DNA from: Geosiphon pyriformis | Taxonomy: Eukaryota > Glomeromycota > Glomeromycetes > Archaeosporales > Geosiphonaceae | Length of the DNA stretch: 64,000 nucleotides | Direction of reading: 5' to 3' | Assembly (NCBI GenBank): GCA_016748015.1 | Contig: JAAOMT010000328.1 | Coordinates: 755,202 to 819,201, forward strand | Shown: positions 33,301 through 44,701 of the stretch, piece after piece | Position numbering within the stretch: the stretch's first letter is position 1 | Layout of the letters: each line of letters begins with the position of its first letter | Translations under genes and position numbers: made by a program | Notes under the pieces: model-generated | Told to the model about the DNA's origin: nothing | What the model saw: the letters and a program-made list of their open reading frames with translations, nothing else | Databases searched by the model: none

Positions 33301-35304
33301 GGTCCTTGATTGATGAAAAGTTTCATCAAAGGTAACTTCAGCGTCATAAAAATTGCTAGATTTTATGCTAAATTAATAATTACCAATAGACAAAAGCAGA
33401 GTTCTCTTGTCGACGTGTATTTGGAAGGAAACGATCAACATCGGGGATGGTTTCAATCCTCTCTATTGACTTCGAGTAAATATTGGCGTGGGGCCTGTCA
33501 AAATTATCTATAATTGGAGATACTTAGTTTTTTTTCAATTTATAGTTGCCGTTAACGAGAAACCGCCTTATTCAACATTAATAACGCATGGTTTTGTCGT
33601 GGATGAACAAGGTCGAAAAATGTCAAAGTCGTTAGGTAATATCGTGCAACCCAAAACAATTATTCAAGGTGGCAAGGTGATCCTATTCAGCTTCCGAAGT
33701 CGATCCATCTCACATAATAGAGACTTATTTTATATAAATTCTTTGTTTCAACACAGAACATTCAAAAAGACCCACCCTATGGTGTTGATGTTTTGAGACT
33801 TTGGGTAGCCTCAGCAGAATGTGCTAAAGATGTGACAATTGGCCCGGCGGTCATGAGTAAAGTTTTAAAGATTATAAATTTATTAAACGGCTTGAGTAAA
33901 TCATTCTAATGTTCATTTCAAAATATAGGCCAAGTAGCAGAAAGTCTACGAAAATATCGAAATAATTCTCGCTTCATGTTAAGTAACTTGAACGACTTTA
34001 CTCATGATCAGCAAGTGAGCTTTGATAGATTAAGACCGGTGAATTTTCATTTTTATTTTGAACAATTTTTAAATCTGAAATTATCGATTTGATCCTAAGT
34101 TTTTTTTTTACAATGATTCAGATTGACCAGTATATGCTGCATGAGCTCTATCAATTCGGGCAAAAGGTTCAAGAATCTTATCAAGATTTTTCTTTCCAGC
34201 GAGGTATATGTGTTTTGTCATAGAGCTTTGGGAAAAAAGATTACAAGCTAATCGTTTGCCATTATCTTCTTCATTTACAGTTGTGCAAACTCTCAACAAT
34301 TTCTCCAACGTGGGATTGTCTGCATTTTATTTTGAAATCATCAAAGATTGCTTGTATGCAGATCATTCCGATAGTTTGAGCCGAAGAGCTGCCCAAACAG
34401 TACTTTACCATGTAGGTCTTTCTCTGGTTACTTTAATCGTATAATTTTTCACATATTTCTTATTATCTACAGATCCTCAACGTATACACGCTATCTATTG
34501 CTCCCATTGCTCCCCATCTGGCAGAAGAGATATACGATAATTTCAAGCCATCTGGACCAGTTGCACATAGCTCGGTTTTCAAGCTTGGCTGGTATCATTT
34601 AGTGAGTTTGATGAAAGTTCGATTACTCTAACACTTCCATAAAAATTACTGAATCTACATGACTTTTAGGAAGATCATTGGAACAATCCAATAATTGCCA
34701 AGGAATGGGAGATCATTAAGAATGTTCGGGGTGAAATCAATCAACTCTTAGCAACAGCTAGGAAAAACAAGTAACCAAGTTATCCTTCATAGACACTGAT
34801 GAATAATGCATTTCAAAGCATGATCGGGACTTAATTATAATTTTATTTAGATCAATAAAAAGTTCTTTGGAGGCAAAAGTTTATTTGCTGAACATGGATG
34901 AAAAAACAATTATATATGAGGTACTCAAAAAACATGGTAAGTACATGATCAATAAAAATCCTGATTTTAGGTAATCATGAATACTAAAGGGAATTGCCTG
35001 ACTATTATTAGAATTGGGTTTGAAAGGCATTTTCATAACATCTGATGCCAAAATATATTCTGAAACAACCGACATGCCTTTGCAAAGTCTTACAGAGAAT
35101 GTCTCCTTTATTAATGGAAAAATCAATGAGATACCAATATATGAGAAGTGGTTTAGCTTTTCAGACGGGGGAAAATGTCGAATTATAGTTAAAAATGCAA
35201 CAGCGAAAAAATGTCCGCGATGCTGGAATTATACAGTAACTAAAGAGAATGATATTTGTGATCGATGTGAAAAGGTTGTTAAGAAAAATCGCAATCTCAG
35301 TTGA
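30323..35304 (+). CDS. ISM1: Isoleucyl-tRNA synthetase, mitochondrial
   Basis: A multi-exon class I synthetase of bacterial/mitochondrial type. Exon 1 encodes a basic, hydroxylated presequence ([20 protein letters not shown]) and the start of the enzyme; exon 2 begins at 30741. The HIGH motif is in [14 protein letters not shown], followed by [34 protein letters not shown] spans the splice at 31541. The editing domain has [13 protein letters not shown] and [33 protein letters not shown] and [17 protein letters not shown] follow, then the KMSKS loop in [13 protein letters not shown]. The C-terminal zinc finger has CPRCWNYT and CDRCEK. It charges mitochondrial tRNA-Ile. Some 20 introns are inferred; not every junction was fixed. 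Confidence 0.93.
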
Positions 35305-35505
35305 ATGCTTATATGCATCAAAAATTACAACATAGCTATTAATCGGTTGAAACCAATGTTTGGAACTTGAAAAATATCAAATTCAATTTCTATCTATAAA
35401 AGACCTAATACTTATATACTGCCATTTTTTGGAAACGCTCCATATCTTTCCATTTTGAAACCTAATAGTAAATTTGCCAATTTGGTCTGTATTATCCTCA
35501 GTGGC

Positions 35506-38500
35506 TCAGATGCCTAAAGTCTCATAATAGCCTGTATTCGCCTCATAGGTAGAAATAACTTGGGCGTCTATACGCTTGTCATCTAAAATAGGATAAGATA
35601 GTGAGCATAAGTCAGAATAAAATGTATCAATAGAAAAAAAATCTACAAACCACATATTTCGAAATAGCCCGGTTCGGAGAATGCAGTAACTTTAGGAGGC
35701 TTTAGAATACGAAGGCGAGAGATAGCATTTCTCTTAATCAATTCTTCTAAACAATCATCGATTTCGCAACTCGACATGACTAATCGCAGTTTACGATGAA
35801 TGTTCGACTGCGGTTTAAAAAACTTCAGTCATTAATATACAAATTATTAATGCAGATATCTCATCCAAAAAACTTGCATTTACCTGATAGATGCCAGGTT
35901 TTTGCAAGACAGTCCCCAACACAGCTTCAAGGCACGCGTGAAAAACAGCATCAATAAATTCACCATTAATATCATACCACATGCGTGGAGGCGCGAATAG
36001 TTTACTCATATTAACAGAATTCGATTGATATTCCGTGATCTGCTCGAAATTTTGTGGAGCTTCCCTTTGAGGCTTTTGCACTGTGCTGGGTTTGTAAACA
36101 TTAGGACTTATCTTGACAAGCCAATAGTACCCATAAAAGCTACAAACATAGCGTGGGGAGTTGTATCCAACTTTTACGATTAATTTTGGCTCATTAGATT
36201 CTAAAATGGTTACATATCGAGTCAATAATGAATCATCGATATCGAATGAATTTTCTTTTAAAGAGGCCTATAAAGAAAATAATATTAAGATATGTATTTA
36301 CTAAAGCTTTGCCATTAAATTTGGATATAAGATAGTCACCTTCAATGAAATTAAACTGACGCCCAATTTCCCAGAGTTTAATATTATTTTATAAACTATC
36401 TTGATACCTGCTTTACTTTTCGAATCTTGCGATGCGAATAGTTCAAGAAGCACTTTTCTAGTATCTTTTTCATCGAGAAAGTCGGAGGTATTGAGATTTA
36501 TACGTTTTGAGCCTCGACCTGGAAGCTCCTGAACTTTTATTTTTTTTGATGCGACAGGATTATTTTTATTATCGGCTTGAATTTCTTCACTTATTTCTGG
36601 CCGTGCTTTTTTGGGATGCTTTGAGTAATGATCGTCATTAACATCATTATCCGTAGACCGCGAAGCAAATACCGGGAAATCCATTTTGGGCTTTAGTATG
36701 ACCGTGAAATTCAAGGTCGCAAGATCTGGGAAATAAAATAAATAAATAAATTTATACAACTGGTATTAGTGAAATGGCCTAAATCGGAGATGAAAAAAAT
36801 TTCAGTCAAGTTTAGCTCACCAACATTACGACTTTTGTGGTTTGGTATAGAGGTTTGTTTGATCACAGGAGGTAATGAGGTTTCACATAATGTAAGCTTT
36901 AATAGCAAAATTAATTTAACATGATGATATATTACCCAACTATTTCAAAGCTTCATAGAATACCTTTTTTTGAACCAACAAATCTAGTATACAAGCCATG
37001 GTTCCACTATCAGCAAATTCCGAAAATTCATGCTCCTGCTTAGTCCGTTCTAGGTAAGCGGCGGCTTGCTTAAATAAACCATCAGGTAGGGTTCCACATA
37101 GGATCTTACGAAATCTAAGCAAAAATGAAGTTCATCAGTAATGGCAAGATAATGATATTGATATTGAAGAAGGGAAAATATATACAAATTTATGAACTTA
37201 CTTGTTAGAAAAATAATATCCCCGTCCAGGAATTCTCCTATCTTGGCCCCTCTTAACCTTAACCATGGCACCCGTTTCGTTAACTTTTTCCAATGTTCGG
37301 TTGACAATTTTATCAGAATAATGATTATTGAGAATAAAATAAGCATGTGAGGTGACATATTGATCATCGGGAGTCATGAGTATCATCTGGTTTCGAAGTG
37401 AGAAAAGACCATTAGAGGATTTAGAAAATAAAATTCGAGAATTGATAAGAATTAATTTACCTTAAATAAGGCCTGTAGCAATTCAGATTGATTATTTTGT
37501 CGTTTCCCAATTTGAGGAAAATCATTTTCGGTATAGTTGAGACGACATGTAAAGGCATGCGCGTATAGTAACCTCATTTTAGCACGAAGTGAAAGTCCTA
37601 CAAGTTTATCTTCGAAAAATAAGGGTTTCTTCAGAATTTCAGGCGAACGGGTCACCTCAAATAGTTTATCAAAATCTCCGATATCAAGTGGAAGAGAAAA
37701 AGTTTTGATGGGATCAGGGATGCTATTTTCGAATAATACCCAAGATATGAAAATTTTAATATTCATGATGCTTGTATAAAATAAATGCTCAAAAGTTTAG
37801 TACTCACTTTGGTCTGTTTGACATATAATTCATAAAATATTGAATGTGTCCAGGGAGATCAAAATCAATCATGTCGCTTTCATCGTCATCAATTATCTCG
37901 CCTTTGCTTAAAGCTTCCGGATAAATCTTTTCCCAGTGTGCAAGAAGATTGTTGAAACGCTCTTGTTTCATCGGATTATTGAACAATACATTGATACGAC
38001 GACGACACATTTCGTTGGTTCGAGATGGTAAAACTTTTGTAGCAGCAGCCCAAAGGAAGCGTCGCGCTTTTTGTGAGCGATGTCGCAAGATCGCGTAAGC
38101 GTGGATAATAAGTTCATCTTCTTCTAAAGTCCAATTAGGACGTTTTCGAAGAGTGGTCGTTTCATATTGAGTCTGGATAAGATCTTTGATGTAAATAACA
38201 AAGCTAGCGTAAGCAAAAGGAATACTTTGAAAATTTCGCAATTAACATTAAAGATTCACAAGGGTTTACCCTCGTCAGTTATGATGGGTAAATTTTCTTC
38301 TTGGGCAACAACTGGGATCTCATCAACTTTTTGAGCGTTAGTTGGTACACTCTTAGCGCCATATGAATTTCTAACATTTCGCTTCTTTTTTAATACCAAG
38401 ATTCCGTCTTTAGAAGCTAGAATACCGTGAGATTTGGCAGTAACCCTGATTCGCGATTCTTTTTCTCGGCGAGTTTTCTTGGCTAATTTGTCCTGATATT

Positions 38501-41500
38501 TTTTTTCGTAGGCATCAAGCACCCTTTTAAAGTAAGCCTTAACCCTTTGGAAAGGTATCCCAACCTCTTGAGCAATCTGCCGACAATGAAGGTCGTCTCC
38601 ATATGGTGTTTGACCATTTTTACGGTTAACATAAGATTCAAGAATTTTTTTCTTCAGAGATGTGAGAGGATAAGTTGGTAGCCAATTTCTGGGATTATTA
38701 ATATTGCGAAGAGGATCAGACTCATCTCTTTGTGAAGCCGAGGAATTGATCTTAGGCTTCGGATCCCCATCTGTAGGATTAGAAGAATCTGATGTTAATT
38801 CTGCTTGATCTCCTTCGTTATTCGAATGATTAGCTTTGGGAAAGAGCCTCGCTTCATCTGAAGCTTTTTGTAGAGATATATATTGTAATTCATGCCAATA
38901 ACGCTCCACATCTTCTCGAGTATCAAGAAAGCATTCACGAATTAACGACTTAGTGGAGCCGGGAACAGAATAGTCAACTATTCGAACATGATTTAATAAT
39001 TGATATGCCGGGGAAAGTCCAGATGATTTGGAAATTGAGAGCTCTGAGGAACTTCCCATCTGATCATCGATATCAAAGCATTCATTCCCATATTTGTCAA
39101 AATTCCGGGCTATTGGTCGAAGGATCTTCAAGGCCACAAGGATATCAATCAACCGTTTAATGTTTTGACGTAGCTTTGAGTTCCCAGGAAAGATTCCACA
39201 AGAGCGAAGTTCGATCGGCAAATCAAAAACGTTCAAAGTCATATCTTGTCCAGAATTTATATAATCACTAAGATTTTGGTTAGCCATTGTCAAACCAATT
39301 AGCTTGAGGTATAGATCCAAAGATAACCCGCTAAGTAGCATAACCGTTTGAAAAATTTTCTTCTTCGGAATAATCCATTTATCGTCGTAAGATGCCTTCT
39401 GAATTTTTTGTATTATAAACTCATGCAAAAGTTTCGCTCGAATCATCTTGGCATTAATATAGCCATAATCTTGTGCAGTATCAAGCCACCACATCTCATT
39501 ATCACGATCGGTATTTTTAGAGTTAATATCCATTGAGCACGAGGCATCATCATCAACAGCATAATCAATAAGAGGATCAACTGTAGCGCCAGAATCTGGC
39601 CGTGATTCTTTGTTGGTTTGGGATGCTACACGTTTTTTCATTTCTTGAAGTGACTCCAATTCAACGTTCGTTTGATCAATTGTAATTGTCTTATAAGTCC
39701 CACCGTTAAGAATAGCTTTATCTCTCATTTTAGCTACATACTCTCCCGTCTCTCGACTACTCTCTGTTAAGCTCTTATGCAAAAAGAGAATTCTTGTGTT
39801 GCAATTTCCTTTTAAAGTTTGAAGCTCAGGCTTATACATTTTGAGTTTTTGGTCTTTTTGCATGTTTTCAGCAATTCGTGCTAAAGTTTTCTTGTCAATA
39901 GTATATCGAGACAATTTTTGAAGAGTTTGGTCTTCTCTCATCTTTACTTCGTTGACAAGATCATTATTGCACTCAAGAATTTTCCGCTCTTCTAAAAGTT
40001 GAAGTAAGATTTTCCCGCGAATTACACTATTGAAGGAAGGCTGCAATTTAGACACCTGCTTGTTTAATCGTTTGGCAGAAACTTTTCCAGGAACATCGTT
40101 AAGGTTTTCATGATGGCAATTGTTAGAGCTTGACAGCAATATTTCTGTTGGTTCCTGATTAGATTCGATAGCATGAGAAATTCCTTGTTCTGAACTTTGT
40201 ACTTTGGCAAACCTCACTCTTTTAGAAGGATGATAATCACTGTTTGTGTCAGTAGCTGTAACGCATAGATTCTGTTCAAAAGAATCATTGTCTCTTTCGA
40301 AACTTAATCGTGCTACACCATTATCTGTATTCATTTGACTGAGCTTGTGAACTTCAGACGTACTAATTGGTCGGCTGCGTTTAGCGGGTAATACGGGTTG
40401 GATGGATGGTACTTGACGAGCAGGTCGGAATGAATTTGTCTCCTCTTCTCCCGAGTTCTTTGGTACATCTTTTGGTTCCGTTTGCATTTCTTTAGAATTA
40501 GAGGCTATGAGATCATTGGGTAAAATCTGTTCAACCGCGTCCTTAGAACTACCGATCATGGGACATTCTACTTTTTGTTTTTTGGACGGTCGTTCTTTTT
40601 GACTATTCTTAAGAGGACGTCCCCTTTTCTTTGGAATTGGAACACTCTCATTAAGGCTAGAAGGTGTTTCTCGAGTATTTTGATCAAGATCCACCGAATC
40701 GACATTTTTTTCAATCGTGCTAAATGTTTTTTTAACTGAAGATTCCACAATACTTGAGTTTTTAAGGTTTTTGTGAGGAGTTCCTCTTTTTTCAGTAACC
40801 TTGGGAACAATCGAATAGTGAACTTTTGGATATATTGACTATTATACATAAAATAAATAAATTTCTCCATCTTTTGGATATTACCTTCTTCCTTCTAGGA
40901 ACGAGGTAATCTTCATTTTTATTCTCCTGTCCCTTTTCCAATAGAGTTAACACAGTTGCAAGGGGATCGACCCCCTCTTGATTTGAGCCCTCCAAATCTT
41001 TTGCTTCCTGAGAATCAGGTTCAATCAAGCCATGTTTTATGGCGAAATTCTTGTACGCCTGATATGAAAAATAACGATAATGTCGTTCGCGCCCTTGAAA
41101 TTCCGAAATACGTTTTACGGCGAAGTGCGATAGAGCTTTGTGTGTCGGTTTGGAAAGTCGATTAAGAATTTTATACAAAATCCGACCATTTATTCTATTA
41201 AGAGCACGATGAAGTTGCTAATAATAAATGTATACTTAATAAGGAATCGCAGAAAAAGAAAAATAGATTTCAGAAATTTACCGCTGGAATTATCCCTTTG
41301 TCACCGGAGGCCTCTATCATATGGTAGATTTGATACTCAAGCGGGATATTTGATAAAAGCCCTTTGGGACGTTTTCGCGAAGGTTGAGCAGAATCAGGGG
41401 GTTTTTCTGAAGCAAGAGGTATAGTTGACGATAGTTTTTCTGTTATGGGTGAGATTTTGGGACACGATTTCTTTGAATTTAAGATGGTTTCAGATGATTT

Positions 41501-43098
41501 TTCTGATAAAGGTGGCATATTTGTCATTGGTTTCTTTAATTTTCGTAATGATCGTAATTTCTGTTTTGCTTTTTTAAACATGATTGAGCGATAAAGATTG
41601 AATTTTTTGCGAGACTTAAATGCAACTTTGGCGAAAAACTATTTCATGTACCTTTTATTAATCCCTCTTTTTTCTTGGTTTTTTCATACAACTTCACCAA
41701 CTTCACACATCGATCAACGCTTTTGCTTCCTTTTTGTGTCACATTCACCTTTTCAATATAACCTTTGCGCTGTAAGCTGCCTATGGTACGATTGAACCAC
41801 CGTCGTTTTTTAGGACAAGGATTAGACATCCCCTGTTCGTATCATGACATTAGCATTAAGGGTTGATTGTATATTTGGTTATATAGAGAATTTTTAAGAA
41901 TAAAAAATCATAAACATCATAGTCATCAGATTGGAAAAACAACAAACCAATGCTTTCATCAAATCAGTAGCTAGCATTATTTGATTTTTTGCTTGAGCTA
42001 ATATTTGAGTCATTCGCATTCTAATCAAGTCCGAATTAAATGAAACCCCATCATTTGACTGATTTGTACTTTTATCACTAGAATTTTGACTATCCTTAGG
42101 TAAATAAACGGTTTTTCCTGTGTAAGCTTCATTATCCTCTGCACATCTTGCCAGGATACAAAGATTTGTATATGTCCCTTGAGTTACAACTGGCATTTTT
42201 ACGCTGAGAGAAGAACTCGAACTTAGTTTTGAATTCTATTTTGCTAGAAACAAAATAGGATTCCCTTTAAAAAGAACATACATCAATTTATAATCAAGGA
42301 GGGTCTTAAGGTAGTGATACACTGATCGTGGGTCAATTTCAAATATCTTTGCAAGCTCATTTTGGGTAGCACCTAGGGCTCGGCGTCGACCTATGAGTTG
42401 TAAGATCTCGTAGACTATAGGTGTAAGACGTCGGGAAGTCTATTTGAGGGATTTATATTGAAGGATGTGAGTCTAGAGAACTTTCAATAAAAAGAAATAT
42501 AATCAAAGTCTTACATCTTGTCCTGAGAACAAGGCATCTCTGCGAAGCTTAGGCTTAGCAATCATCACGAAAGAATCCCCATACTTGGATATTAGTTGTT
42601 GTAATGACATGCTTTTAACATCGACGATATTAAGAAGTTCAGGGATCGGCTTAATAAAAAATAAATATTGATTCAAGTCGATAACTTATTCTTAGATAGA
42701 AAGGATCACACGATATATACCTCCTTCCCTGGACCCCTTTTAATTTGTGCTGGAGTATTTTCGAGAGGTTCAGTGGAATTCCCGTTTTGAGGGAGTTTTC
42801 CAAAGTCTATATCAACACAGTGGACAAAAAATTTCCAGAAGTATTGCTTGAAGGCATCGTCTGGTTCCTTCAGTGAATTCGCACCTTGTCTTTCAGTAAT
42901 CGAAGTAGTGCCAACTGATTTCTTTAGGGATCTTAAAAAGCCGATTATGTATTTCCAAAGTCGAGAAAAGTTGGCCCCTTTCAAGTAAAAAGAAATTATT
43001 TCCACCATTGAATAACAGCAACCATTTGCTTTAAACTTACCTTGCTCTCCGTCCAAAGCGATTTCCTCTACACAATATGGTATTAGTTCGTCGAGCAT
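35506..43098 (-). CDS. TFC3: TFIIIC largest subunit (B-block binding, TFC3/GTF3C1-like)
   Basis: A large multi-exon gene. It begins MLDELIPYCVEEIALDGEQG and splices to ANFSRLWKYIIGFLRS, like the N-terminus of GTF3C1. A winged-helix B-block follows (LIGRRRALGATQNELAKIF, DPRSVYHYLKTLLDYKL), then a second one (RRWFNRTIGSLQRKGYIEK). One exon of about 2.5 kb (40748-38256) is rich in charged and Ser residues and includes an AT-hook-like KKRGRPLK. Downstream is RPNWTLEEDELIIHAYAILR with RRRINVLF, a Myb-like helix region. The C-terminus reads through LRLVMSSCEIDDCLEELIKR and ends in ANTGYYETLGI. TFIIIC recognises the B box of tRNA genes and recruits TFIIIB for RNA polymerase III. An upstream in-frame ATG at 43200 exists; 43098 matches the family better. 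Confidence 0.85.
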
Positions 43099-43206
43099 TT
43101 TGATTTTTGAACAAGATAAAGAATGATATGCAAGTTGGTTATTCTCAGATGTCGGTTTTTTGAATTGATAACTAATAGTTGAAAAAATCTGGTATTTCAT
43201 CTATAC

Positions 43207-43217
43207 AATCACATGAT
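43207..43217. promoter_or_regulatory. ATCACATGAT-type box upstream of TFC3
   Basis: AATCACATGAT lies about 109 bases before the TFC3 start in the space shared with the divergent TMEM42 gene. Same near-palindrome as before TAF9 and the Myb-repeat gene. Confidence 0.4.
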
Positions 43218-43408
43218 CTAATGAATTGCTGTATTTGTTTTAATTAACTAATTTAAATTGATTTCGTAATTCAATTTGGTATTTTACTATTAATATTATA
43301 AAACACAAAATATAAAATCAAAATACCATCAAAGATGGTTGGAATTAGTCATAAAGGAGATATTTGATTGAATTGCTTTTTCTCTCTAGTTCTTAATTTT
43401 ATTCTACC

Positions 43409-43585
43409 TCAGATTTTATAATAAGCTTCGAAGTCACGGAGTTTTTCAACTAGTCTTTCGTTTTCATAACTACCTTTAAGTTCATTATCTTTGATTATTC
43501 TACCGCCTTCAAAACCTTTGCAATTTATATTTGGGAACAAATTAACTACAAATTCCGAGTCAAGACTATGATTTTGCCCTAGCAT
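43409..43585 (-). CDS. Small hypothetical ORF, 58 residues
   Basis: An ATG-started frame reads MLGQNHSLDSEFVVNLFPNI, then CKGFEGGRIIKDNELKG and SYENERLVEKLRDFEAYYKI before a stop. Composition looks protein-like, with an amphipathic charged C-terminal helix. It sits alone between the divergent TFC3 and TMEM42 genes. I do not recognise it. It could be a small gene, or the last exon of a gene whose upstream exons overlap TMEM42, or chance. Confidence 0.35.
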   Translation of the reverse strand: MLGQNHSLDSEFVVNLFPNINCKGFEGGRIIKDNELKGSYENERLVEKLRDFEAYYKI

Positions 43586-43670
43586 AAGCTATAGGCAGAT
43601 AACGCAGATCGCCAATTCAAATTATATCTATTTGTGAGACAGCTAAAATGAACCCTGGAAAATTTTGGAA

Positions 43671-44473
43671 ATGACCAGTGTAAATCCAAATCCAAATTAT
43701 GCCGGCTTTCTAACGTTTTCGTTTTGCTCAGGAACTTTTGCCGCGCTCGCTTCAGTGTTTGCAAAGCTATTGACAGATCCAAAAACTGTTTTACTCGGGG
43801 AATATTTATGTAAAATATTCGATGAGGTTAGTTTAGTTTTTGTCGGGTGTAAAGTGAACCCGGTGGTAAAAAATTTAGGTAAAGAGGAAGAAACGAAACA
43901 AAACGGAGGTGGCAATGAACTGACGGTACGTAGGTTAACCAGGGTTTTTGGCCAACCTTTCTGGACTACATAATATCATAAACAATGAATTCTTTTTCTG
44001 TTCTCTTTTGATGTTTTCTACTAGATAATGTACGTGATTCGGATTTGCTGTTTCGCCTCAGTATTCATATGCAATGCATTAATGTGGACCTTGTTCACCA
44101 AAGCCTTAAATAGATCTACGTCATCGATTCAAGTCACTGTGTTTAACAGCGCGACAAATTTTTGCATGACGGTAATACAAAATTCAGAACGAATATTTAT
44201 GTTCAGTGATTTTTGGCTAATTACCGGTGAAACGTGTATTTCGATTATCATACCAAAGAAGACAAAAAAGCAAGTTGACATTGAAATTTTTTCAATTTTT
44301 AGGCGATTTTTGGAAGCTTGTTGTTTGGAGAGACTTTAAACCTTCAATGGTGGTTGGGTGCTAGCTTGATAATCTCTGGAACTGTGCTGGTTAATTATGG
44401 AACTGGTGGTGGGTCAAACGAGCGGGTCAGCGATTCAGATCTTGGCCGCGATTTTAAGGAAAAGTCCCAGTGA
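43671..44473 (+). CDS. TMEM42: TMEM42-like EamA/DMT-superfamily membrane protein
   Basis: Three exons (43671-43925, 44025-44171, 44303-44473) give 190 residues. The first part (GFLTFSFCSGTFAALASVFA) is a membrane segment followed by a hydrophilic insert. The block IRICCFASVFICNALMWTLF then TKALNRSTSSIQVTVFNSAT parallels human TMEM42 (CNALMWTFFAKAL, SSSSAQATV). The third exon adds FGSLLFGETLNLQWWLGASL and IISGTVLVNYG, the last hydrophobic hairpin, then a polar tail. The family belongs to the drug/metabolite transporter superfamily; substrate and organelle are unknown. The start ATG is the first one consistent with the hydrophobic N-terminus. Confidence 0.85.
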
Positions 44474-44701
44474 CGCTGATTCGAATAAACAACTGTTTTT
44501 AATTAAACGCAGAACCGCAAAGATGTTTGGAAAAGGCTATGCGATACTCCATTGAGAATTCCATTCAATTTTAGAATATTTGAAGTTGATATCTAAATGC
44601 AAGACAAATAAAATTTCTTGGGCCGGATACTGATAGAAGAAACATTGTTGATCAGTCTCCCCAGTTTCAAGAGGATATCATCCTCAATTTATTGTATTAA
44701 A

